Shown: in pieces, positions 1 to 5,584 of the stretch
Position numbering within the stretch: the first letter of the stretch is position 1
Layout: each line of letters begins with the position of its first letter
From: Bacteroidales bacterium GP3
Lineage (GTDB): Bacteria; Bacteroidota; Bacteroidia; Bacteroidales; Muribaculaceae
DNA: 6,627 nt
Direction of reading: 5' to 3'
NCBI GenBank assembly: GCA_001701075.1
Contig: DAAK01000063.1
Location: 1 to 6,627, forward strand
Position numbers and translations under genes: made by a program
The notes under the pieces: generated by a model
Databases searched by the model: none
Seen by the model: the letters and a program-made list of their open reading frames with translations, nothing else
Told to the model about the DNA's origin: nothing

Positions 1-857
1 CCCGCAGAACTGCAATCTGGATAAAAGACTACAACGCAGCCGACCATTCCTGGCGCTACCAGATAATAGCAGATGGAGAACTCCCCGACGAGATCTTCCT
101 GCAGATGATGGGCAGCCGACGCCCTATTCTCTTTACCGAAGGAGACACGTCCCACAGTATCGACATGCGCCTCTACAGCGTAGTCTTCCCCGAATTTACA
201 GTCAAGCCTCTCGGAAGTTGCGACAAGGTGATAGAATCTACGCGCACCATGCAGTCGCTCCGGAGCATGCACCGCATAGAAAGCTACGGACTCGTCGACC
301 GCGACCGTCGCAGCGACCAGGAAGTGGAGTATCTGCGCGCGAAAAATATTCTTGTGCCGGAAGTGGCAGAGATAGAGAATATCTTCCTTTCGCCGGGAGT
401 TGTGCTCACTATGGCTGAAATCAGAGAGCGCAACCCCAAGAAAGTGCTGAAGGCCGTGCGACAGGAAGTGATGCAAAAATTTGAGCAGATGCTTGAAAGC
501 CAGGCTCTTCAGCATACCCGCCACAGGATGAAGCGCGACGTTGAGCGGAAGATTGATGCTCGCTTCACATGTATCACTGCCCTCGAGCTGCATATCAAGA
601 GCCTTATCAAGAAACTCAGGCCACGCGAGACTTACGACCAGATCCTTGCAGAATTCCGCAAGATGGCCCGCGGCGGTGACTATGAGGGAGTGCTCAGGGT
701 ATTCAACCACAAGCCAATGTTTACCAGCAGCTGCGTGGCAAAGAGTCTCGGATTCTCCAATATCGACGACTATGTAGCAGGAGTCATCTCTGCCATGAAA
801 CATCACGATGACAAGGCCGACAAACTGCGCGCCGAAATTCGCAAACTCTTCACCTAA
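1..857 (+). CDS. DUF4435 (TOPRIM-like) C-terminal part of a probable AAA ATPase fusion; 5'-truncated by window edge
   Basis: The reading frame is open from base 3 to the TAA at 855-857, with no in-frame stop and no plausible start before 105, so the gene begins upstream of the window. Codons 1-38 (including AIWIKDYNAADHSWRYQII) look like the end of an ATPase domain. Then PILFTEGD (E at codon 46, bases 138-140) opens a DUF4435 domain. It continues with GSCDKVI, GLVDRDRR (acidic pair at 297-305) and EIENIFL (369-389). The glutamate plus the DxD pair is the expected TOPRIM metal-binding layout. The rest is charged and mostly helical. DUF4435 is the family of AriB, the tRNA-cleaving effector of the PARIS anti-phage system, and fused AriA-AriB forms are known. 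Related ATPase-DUF4435 proteins also occur without proven defence roles. The DUF4435 assignment is fairly firm; the PARIS role is inference because the ATPase motifs lie outside the window. Confidence 0.8.
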   Translation, partial: RRTAIWIKDYNAADHSWRYQIIADGELPDEIFLQMMGSRRPILFTEGDTSHSIDMRLYSVVFPEFTVKPLGSCDKVIESTRTMQSLRSMHRIESYGLVDRDRRSDQEVEYLRAKNILVPEVAEIENIFLSPGVVLTMAEIRERNPKKVLKAVRQEVMQKFEQMLESQALQHTRHRMKRDVERKIDARFTCITALELHIKSLIKKLRPRETYDQILAEFRKMARGGDYEGVLRVFNHKPMFTSSCVAKSLGFSNIDDYVAGVISAMKHHDDKADKLRAEIRKLFT

Positions 858-861
858 ACAA

Positions 862-900
862 AGACCATACCATAGGCGTTTTATCTATGGGACCGGGTCT
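862..900. repeat. Nested inverted repeat after the DUF4435 gene
   Basis: An outer pair AGACC (862-866) and GGTCT (896-900) encloses a perfect inner pair CCATAG (870-875) and CTATGG (885-890) around a 9-nt loop. The arms are separated by an asymmetric internal loop. It starts five bases after the stop codon of the upstream gene, where a terminator would be expected, but no T-run follows it. It could be a weak or factor-assisted terminator, or part of the leader structure of the glgB transcript. Confidence 0.4.
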
Positions 901-966
901 CTAATATCCCTAATTGCTCCAATTATTCCAATTAGAATTATTGCCCTATAGTCCCATACACCCTAT
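898..966. repeat. Degenerate 9-bp tandem repeat upstream of glgB
   Basis: Seven 9-bp units can be aligned: TCTCTAATA (898), TCCCTAATT (907), GCTCCAATT (916), ATTCCAATT (925), then after a 6-bp partial unit ATTGCCCTA (940), TAGTCCCAT (949) and ACACCCTAT (958). The best-conserved pair is TCCAATTA at 918-925 and 927-934. The loose consensus is nnYCCYAWT. The units are imperfect, so this is an old or diverging array. It lies wholly between the DUF4435 gene and glgB. Confidence 0.5.
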
Positions 967-1000
967 TATTTTAAAATCGAAATAACTAAAATCCACATAT

Positions 1001-3172
1001 ATGGCCCGCAAGAAAAAACAACTTGAGATCCTTCGCAACGACCCTTGGCTCGAACCTTTTGAAGCTGCCATCGTAGGTCGACATGAAGACGTAATCAGAA
1101 AACTTAACGATATCACTTCAGGCACAAACGGCTCACTCTCTGACTTCGCGAATGCCTATAAATACTTTGGTCTGCACCAAGAGAAAGACGGAAGCTGGAC
1201 ATTCCGCGAGTATGCTCCCAACGCGACTTCCATCCATCTTATCGGAACTTTCGATGATTGGAAGCTCAACGACGACTATAAGCTCGAGCGTCTTGAAAAC
1301 GGAACATGGGAAATACATCTTCCTGCCGACAAGCTGCACGACGGCGACCTCTATAAGATGTTCGTCACATGGGAAGGTGGACAAGGTGAACGTATTCCGG
1401 CTTACGCTACAAGAGTGGTTCAGGATGATGTCACCAAGATCTTCAGTGCCCAGGTTTATGCACCGAAGCATCCGTATAAGTTTAAGGTGGATGACTTCAC
1501 TCCAGATACAAAACCCCTCCTCATCTACGAATGCCATATCGGTATGGCCCAGCAGGAGGAAAAGGTAGGCACCTACGATGAATTCCGCACAAAGATTCTT
1601 CCCCGAATTGCTGCCGACGGCTACAATGCAATCCAGATAATGGCAATTCAGGAGCATCCTTATTACGGCTCTTTCGGCTACCATGTCAGCAGTTTCTACG
1701 CAGCCTCCAGCCGCTTTGGCACACCCGATGACCTCAAACGTCTGATCGACGACGCCCATGAACTTGGAATCGCCGTCATCATGGATATAGTGCATAGCCA
1801 CGCTGTCAAGAATGAAGTCGAGGGTCTCGGACGCCTTGACGGAAGCTACGACCTCTACTTCAACCAAGGCGACCGCCGTGAGCATCCGGCATGGGACTCA
1901 CTCCTTTTTGACTACGGAAAGAACGAAGTGCTCCATTTCCTTCTCAGTAACTGCAAATTCTGGCAGGAAGAATACCGTTTCGACGGTTTCCGATTTGATG
2001 GCGTCACCTCAATGCTCTATTACGATCACGGTCTCGGAAAAGCCTTCAGCGGATATCCCGACTACTATGACGGCAACCAGGACACGAATGCAATCGTCTA
2101 TCTGACGCTCGCCAACCTTCTTATCCATGAGGTGAATCCAAACGCTATCACAATTGCCGAGGAAATGAGCGGCATGCCTGGACTCGCTGTCAAATTCAAG
2201 GATGGCGGCATCGGCTTTGACTACCGTATGGCAATGGGTATTCCCGACTATTGGATCAAGATGATCAAGGAGAAAAAAGACGAAGACTGGCATCCGACCT
2301 CTATATTCTGGGAACTCACCAACCGTCGTGCCGACGAGAAGACAATCTCATACTGCGAAAGCCACGACCAGGCTCTCGTAGGCGACAAGACTATCATCTT
2401 CCGACTCATCGACAAGGAGATGTATTGGCACATGATGGATGGCGACAACGACTTCACAGTGGAAAGAGGCATGGCACTCCACAAGATGATACGCCTCGTG
2501 ACGCTCGCCAGCATCAACGGCGGCTACCTCAACTTCATGGGTAATGAATTCGGACATCCGGAATGGATCGACTTCCCACGCGAAGGAAACGGCTGGAGCT
2601 ACAAGTATGCACGCCGCCAGTGGGATCTCGTAGACCGAGAAGACCTGAAATATAAGTATCTCAACCGCTTCGACAATGCGATGGTAGGCATCGTCGACAA
2701 GCAATATAACTTCCAGGCAAAACCGGTGGAGAAACTTTGGGAGAAAGACGACGACCAGGTGCTTGCTTTCAAGCGTGGCGACCTTATCTTTGTCTTCAAC
2801 TGGAGTCCTAACAAGTCATTCCCCGACTACGGATTCCTTGCTCCCGCAGGTGAATATGAGGTAGTGCTCGATTCCGACTCTTTGGAATTCGGAGGCCACG
2901 GACTTGTAGACGACACTGTGCATCATTTCACTTCTCCCGACCCACTCTACTCTCCTGCAGGAAAGGGATGGCTCAAGATGTATATCCCGGCACGCACTGC
3001 ACAGATTCTCAGAATGGTAAAGCCAAAACCGGGACGTAAGCCGGCTGCAGCAAAGACGGAGGAAGCAAAAGCTGAAGCCCCTACCAAGAAGACTGCTGCC
3101 AAGAAACCGGCAGCAAAAAAGACAGAAGCTAAGAAACCAGCAGCTAAAAAGACCACAGCAAAGAAGAAATGA
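1001..3172 (+). CDS. glgB: 1,4-alpha-glucan branching enzyme (GH13_8) with lysine-rich tail
   Basis: This cytoplasmic enzyme cuts alpha-1,4-glucan chains and rejoins them through alpha-1,6 bonds during glycogen synthesis. Residues about 55-155 form a CBM48-type domain (YAPNA, GTFDDWK), followed by LLIYECHIGMAQ (173-184), typical of eukaryote-like branching enzymes. All GH13 regions are present: DIVHSH (262-267), GFRFDG with nucleophile D333, AEEMSG with acid/base E387, and ESHDQALVGDK with H455 and D456. The catalytic body ends near residue 673. Residues 674-723 are an added Lys/Ala/Pro/Thr tail with a 10-residue repeat, which is unusual for this family. The ATG at 1001 is the first in frame after an AT-rich leader and gives a normal N-terminus; no clear Shine-Dalgarno is seen. 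A weak TAnnTTTG-like box (967-974) is the only promoter hint. The stop overlaps the cmk start in ATGA, so glgB leads a four-gene operon. Confidence 0.96.
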   Translation: MARKKKQLEILRNDPWLEPFEAAIVGRHEDVIRKLNDITSGTNGSLSDFANAYKYFGLHQEKDGSWTFREYAPNATSIHLIGTFDDWKLNDDYKLERLENGTWEIHLPADKLHDGDLYKMFVTWEGGQGERIPAYATRVVQDDVTKIFSAQVYAPKHPYKFKVDDFTPDTKPLLIYECHIGMAQQEEKVGTYDEFRTKILPRIAADGYNAIQIMAIQEHPYYGSFGYHVSSFYAASSRFGTPDDLKRLIDDAHELGIAVIMDIVHSHAVKNEVEGLGRLDGSYDLYFNQGDRREHPAWDSLLFDYGKNEVLHFLLSNCKFWQEEYRFDGFRFDGVTSMLYYDHGLGKAFSGYPDYYDGNQDTNAIVYLTLANLLIHEVNPNAITIAEEMSGMPGLAVKFKDGGIGFDYRMAMGIPDYWIKMIKEKKDEDWHPTSIFWELTNRRADEKTISYCESHDQALVGDKTIIFRLIDKEMYWHMMDGDNDFTVERGMALHKMIRLVTLASINGGYLNFMGNEFGHPEWIDFPREGNGWSYKYARRQWDLVDREDLKYKYLNRFDNAMVGIVDKQYNFQAKPVEKLWEKDDDQVLAFKRGDLIFVFNWSPNKSFPDYGFLAPAGEYEVVLDSDSLEFGGHGLVDDTVHHFTSPDPLYSPAGKGWLKMYIPARTAQILRMVKPKPGRKPAAAKTEEAKAEAPTKKTAAKKPAAKKTEAKKPAAKKTTAKKK

Positions 3173-3858
3173 AGAAAATAACGATTGCTATCGACGGATT
3201 CAGTTCAAGCGGCAAAAGCACCATGGCCAAGCAGCTTGCAAAGAAAATAGGATATGTATATGTAGATAGTGGCGCAATGTATCGCGCCACTACTCTATAT
3301 GCCATCCGTCATGGGATGACAGACAAGGAAAAAGGTGTCGACACCGAGGCCCTGATTAAGGCTCTCCCTCTCATAGACATCTCTTTCTCCCTCACTCCCG
3401 ACGAGACCCAACATACCATCCTCAACGGCGAAGATGTAGAAAAAGAAATCCGAGGCATGGAAGTCAGCGGATGGGTAAGCCCCGTTGCAGTGATTCCAGA
3501 AGTGCGCCACTATCTCGTAGACCTTCAGCAGAAATATGGGAAAGACAAGGGAATAGTCATGGATGGACGCGACATTGGCACCACAGTCTTCCCTGATGCC
3601 GAGATGAAAGTCTTTGTACAGGCAAGTCCGGAAGTGAGAGCCAAACGCAGATATGACGAGCTTATTGAAAAGGGAACGCCTTCTGACTTTGAGTCGGTGC
3701 TCGCAAACATCAAGGAGCGCGACCATATCGACTCTACCCGAAAGGAGTCTCCTCTCAGAAAAGCCGACGATGCCTTTGTGCTCGACAACGACAATCTAAC
3801 GCGCGAGGAGCAGATGGAGGTGCTTGTAAAACTTTTCGAGGAGAAAACACGTGGCTAA
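3169..3858 (+). CDS. cmk: Cytidylate (CMP/dCMP) kinase
   Basis: The enzyme transfers phosphate from ATP to CMP or dCMP, feeding CTP and dCTP synthesis in the cytoplasm. The 229-residue length is normal. The P-loop is GFSSSGKST (10-18). The nucleotide-binding signature DSGAMYR is at 33-39, GRDIGT at 133-138, and the lid and C-terminal signature at 184-206 (RD, then R191, SPL, then DA before a conserved aspartate). An insert between these (about residues 60-120) is the usual NMP-binding domain. The start ATG at 3169 shares ATGA with the glgB stop. The A/G-rich lysine codons of the GlgB tail (AAGAAG just upstream) are the only candidate ribosome-binding sequence. The 3' end overlaps ispH by 8 bp. 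The cmk-ispH pairing is common in Bacteroidetes. Confidence 0.97.
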   Translation: MKKITIAIDGFSSSGKSTMAKQLAKKIGYVYVDSGAMYRATTLYAIRHGMTDKEKGVDTEALIKALPLIDISFSLTPDETQHTILNGEDVEKEIRGMEVSGWVSPVAVIPEVRHYLVDLQQKYGKDKGIVMDGRDIGTTVFPDAEMKVFVQASPEVRAKRRYDELIEKGTPSDFESVLANIKERDHIDSTRKESPLRKADDAFVLDNDNLTREEQMEVLVKLFEEKTRG

Positions 3859-4747
3859 AATAGAAATAGACAGCGGAAGCGGTTTTTGCTTTGGTGTGAC
3901 CACAGCCATCAGCAAGGCTGAGGAAGAACTGGAGCGCACGGGAGTTCTCTACTGCCTCGGCGACATTGTGCACAATGCCGGCGAGGTGGAACGTCTCCGC
4001 AAGAAAGGACTTATAACTGTCGACCACGAAGAGTTTGCAAAGCTTCACAATGTGAAGGTACTTCTCCGCGCACACGGCGAGCCCCCTTCCACCTATGAGA
4101 CAGCGCGCCGCAACAACATCGAGATCATCGATGCCACATGCCCGGTAGTGCTTCAGCTCCAGAAACGCATCAAAGATGCATATGCCAAATCATCCGCACC
4201 CACAAAGGATGCTGAAAATGATCCCCTCATCATCATTTATGGCAAACCGGGACATGCCGAAGTGAATGGCCTTGTTGGCCAGACCGGAGGCCGAGCCGTC
4301 GTGATTCAAGATAAGGCCGACCTCGACAATATTGATCTCAACAAAGACATATGGCTTTATTCCCAGACTACAAAATCGATTGAGGGTTTTCAAGAAATCG
4401 TAGCGGAGATAAAGTCAAGAAAAACTGCCGGTTCTTTCCAATGGTTTGACACGATCTGCCGCCAAGTGGCCAACCGTATGCCAAAGATGCGCGAATTTGC
4501 CGCCAACCATGATGTCATACTCTTCGTGAGCGGCGCCAAGAGCAGCAACGGCAAAGTGCTTTATGCGCAATGCAAGGAAATCAATCCCAAGACCTACCTG
4601 ATTACTGACGAGACCGAACTTGACTCTGCATGGATAGAGAATGCGGAAAGCATCGGTATCTGCGGGGCCACCTCCACCCCTCGCTGGCTCATGCAGAAAG
4701 TGGCAGAGGCTTGTAATGCATCCGATGGGAATGACGCAAAAAACTGA
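3851..4747 (+). CDS. ispH: 4-hydroxy-3-methylbut-2-enyl diphosphate reductase, GTG start
   Basis: IspH is the last enzyme of the MEP pathway. It reduces HMBPP to IPP and DMAPP with an oxygen-sensitive iron-sulfur cluster. The three cluster cysteines are visible: C13 in GFCFGV, C97 in DATCPVV and C203 in DTICRQVANR. The substrate-binding histidines are H41 (VHNAGEV) and H75 (RAHGE). GHAEVNG (134-140) carries the catalytic glutamate E137. SGAKSSN (228-234) and GATSTP (272-277) match the diphosphate-binding regions. Length is 298 residues, near the family norm. GTG at 3851 is chosen because it puts the N-terminal cysteine at position 13 and no in-frame ATG lies nearby. It overlaps the end of cmk by 8 bp, which fits translational coupling. 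The 3' end overlaps tadA. Confidence 0.96.
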   Translation: MAKIEIDSGSGFCFGVTTAISKAEEELERTGVLYCLGDIVHNAGEVERLRKKGLITVDHEEFAKLHNVKVLLRAHGEPPSTYETARRNNIEIIDATCPVVLQLQKRIKDAYAKSSAPTKDAENDPLIIIYGKPGHAEVNGLVGQTGGRAVVIQDKADLDNIDLNKDIWLYSQTTKSIEGFQEIVAEIKSRKTAGSFQWFDTICRQVANRMPKMREFAANHDVILFVSGAKSSNGKVLYAQCKEINPKTYLITDETELDSAWIENAESIGICGATSTPRWLMQKVAEACNASDGNDAKN

Positions 4748-5183
4748 TGAATATTGGATGCGAGAAGCCTTAAGGGAGGCGGAATTGGCATTTGCAGAAG
4801 ATGAGGTGCCCGTAGGAGCCGTCGTGGTCTGCAACGACCGCATCATCGGGAGAGGACACAATCAGACCGAACAGCTCACTGATGTCACGGCTCACGCTGA
4901 GATGCTTGCCATAACTGCAGCACAGGAAAATTTGGGCGGCAGGGTGCTTCCTGAATGCACATTATACGTCACGGTCGAACCTTGCTATATGTGTGCCGGC
5001 GCGATTGGCTGGGCACGCTTTGGAAAAGTAGTGTGGGGAGCCGACGATGCTAAACGGGGCTTCCATTCCCACTATGGTGGGAAATCCCCCTTTCATCCTA
5101 AGACACAAGTCATCACAGGCATTCTTTCTGAGGAATGCGGAGAACTGATGAAATCATTCTTCCAAAAGAAAAGAGGCTCCTAA
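4731..5183 (+). CDS. tadA: tRNA-specific adenosine deaminase
   Basis: TadA deaminates adenosine-34 of tRNA-Arg(ACG) to inosine so that one tRNA reads three CGN codons. With the start at 4731 the protein has 150 residues. EYWMREAL (7-14) matches the conserved N-terminal helix. VPVGAVVV (26-33) is the core strand. HAE carries zinc ligand H55 and proton shuttle E57, and PCYMC carries zinc ligands C85 and C88. WGADDAKRG and the C-terminal FFQKKR helix are also typical. The frame stays open back to an ATG at 4641, but that extension lies inside ispH and is proline-rich. ATGs at 4716 and 4725 are possible alternatives, while ATG 4758 would remove the conserved EYW. The chosen start overlaps ispH by 17 bp. 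The stop codon lies in the loop of the operon terminator. Confidence 0.95.
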   Translation: MTQKTDEYWMREALREAELAFAEDEVPVGAVVVCNDRIIGRGHNQTEQLTDVTAHAEMLAITAAQENLGGRVLPECTLYVTVEPCYMCAGAIGWARFGKVVWGADDAKRGFHSHYGGKSPFHPKTQVITGILSEECGELMKSFFQKKRGS

Positions 5184-5195
5184 GCCTCTTTTTTT
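5171..5195 (+). terminator. Rho-independent terminator of the glgB-cmk-ispH-tadA operon
   Basis: A perfect 7-bp stem, AAGAGGC (5171-5177) with GCCTCTT (5184-5190), encloses the 6-nt loop TCCTAA. Two more A-T pairs can extend the stem. A run of seven T's (5189-5195) follows directly. The tadA stop codon TAA (5181-5183) is in the loop, so the 5' arm encodes the last residues of TadA and no spacer is used. Confidence 0.93.
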
Positions 5196-5223
5196 ATTCC
5201 CACCAAAGCAAGGATAGTAGTAA

Positions 5224-5238
5224 GCGCACTCCGTGCGC
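5224..5238. repeat. Hairpin 1 of the intergenic cluster
   Basis: GCGCAC (5224-5229) pairs perfectly with GTGCGC (5233-5238) around the 3-nt loop TCC. Read on the minus strand, the loop is GGA closed by a C-G pair. No T-run follows, so it is not an intrinsic terminator. Confidence 0.75.
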
Positions 5239-5261
5239 GTCCCGCACAGTCAAATATGGAA

Positions 5262-5281
5262 GGGAGGCTTCCCAGCCTCCC
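5262..5281. repeat. Hairpin 2 of the intergenic cluster
   Basis: GGGAGGC (5262-5268) pairs perfectly with GCCTCCC (5275-5281) around the loop TTCCCA. On the minus strand the loop reads TGGGAA, again closed by C-G. The stem is unrelated to hairpin 1. Confidence 0.78.
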
Positions 5282-5296
5282 CACAAAAGCACATGG

Positions 5297-5313
5297 TCAG
5301 GTCGGAGACCTGA
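5297..5313. repeat. Hairpin 3 of the intergenic cluster
   Basis: TCAGGTC (5297-5303) pairs perfectly with GACCTGA (5307-5313) around the loop GGA. The loop is the same as in hairpin 1 but on the opposite strand. Confidence 0.77.
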
Positions 5314-5326
5314 TAATCATGCAGAA

Positions 5327-5348
5327 ACCCCAGACTTCAGTCTGGGGT
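5327..5348. repeat. Hairpin 4 of the intergenic cluster (strongest)
   Basis: ACCCCAGAC (5327-5335) pairs perfectly with GTCTGGGGT (5340-5348), a 9-bp stem around the loop TTCA (TGAA on the minus strand, closed by C-G). It is followed by ACATATAG rather than a T-run. Confidence 0.8.
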
Positions 5349-5369
5349 ACATATAGCAAATGCCCTATA

Positions 5370-5382
5370 GCCTCGGAGAGGC
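5370..5382. repeat. Hairpin 5 of the intergenic cluster
   Basis: GCCTC (5370-5374) pairs perfectly with GAGGC (5378-5382) around the loop GGA, in the same loop orientation as hairpin 3. It has the shortest stem of the five and is the least certain alone, but its loop matches the others. Confidence 0.6.
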
Positions 5383-5483
5383 GCTTTATGGTATTCTTTA
5401 TCCAAATTTTGAATCATTAAACTGAATACTCTACTAAAAATTGAAACTTATTGCAAAAATATTTCATATTTCTTTCAAAAAAA

Positions 5484-5522
5484 TTTCTTAAAATAAAAAT
5501 TTTTCAGTAATTTTGCGTTGAA
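5484..5522 (+). promoter_or_regulatory. Probable menA promoter (Bacteroidetes-type)
   Basis: TAATTTTG at 5508-5515 is an exact match to the Bacteroidetes primary-sigma -7 box TAnnTTTG. A weak T-rich -33 element (TTTCTT, about 5484-5489) lies roughly 20 bp upstream, and A/T runs precede it. The start of transcription would fall near 5520-5524, giving a leader of about 60 nt before the menA ATG. The -7 box is strong; the -33 box is poor. Confidence 0.65.
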
Positions 5523-5534
5523 GAAATCGATTTC
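5523..5534. promoter_or_regulatory. 12-bp perfect palindrome at the predicted menA transcription start
   Basis: GAAATCGATTTC is a perfect 12-bp palindrome starting 8 bp after the -7 box, at or just downstream of the predicted +1. Its position and symmetry would suit a dimeric repressor operator. No known regulator motif is recognised, and AT-rich palindromes of this length can occur by chance. Confidence 0.3.
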
Positions 5535-5584
5535 AATGTCAATTCCGACCACCTATAAATAATATCTCTCTAAAAACAGATACT

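Larger units (their letters stand above)
5196..5584. other. Non-coding region between tadA terminator and menA
   Basis: This 389-bp stretch holds no gene that I can support. Its left half (to about 5390) contains five compact perfect hairpins, listed separately. Its right half (about 5391-5510) is strongly AT-rich with A and T runs, and leads into the menA promoter and leader. A short open frame entering from inside tadA (5135-5356) runs through the hairpins and has no protein-like features. Confidence 0.8.

Noticed and set aside
967..974. TATTTTAA as a confident -7 box for glgB
   Set aside because: It matches only part of TAnnTTTG and no -33 element is seen; kept only as a hint in the glgB entry.
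1133..1885. A 250-residue open frame on the minus strand inside glgB
   Set aside because: It is antisense to a clear GH13 catalytic gene and has no recognisable motif; it is a shadow of glgB codon use.
3755..4075. Minus-strand open frame across the cmk-ispH junction
   Set aside because: It is opposite conserved residues of both Cmk and IspH, with no start signal and no motif.
4641..4730. N-terminal extension of TadA to the ATG at 4641
   Set aside because: The added 30 residues lie fully inside ispH, are rich in Pro/Gly, and lie upstream of the usual TadA start just before the EYWMR helix.
5135..5356. A 73-residue + strand open frame overlapping the end of tadA
   Set aside because: It is out of frame with tadA, crosses the terminator and four hairpins, has no ribosome-binding site and no protein-like composition.
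5224..5382. Tandem terminators, a tRNA or a riboswitch in the hairpin region
   Set aside because: No T-runs follow the hairpins, no cloverleaf or CCA end is seen, and no known riboswitch core is recognised. The cluster is also upstream of the predicted menA promoter, so it would not be in the menA leader.
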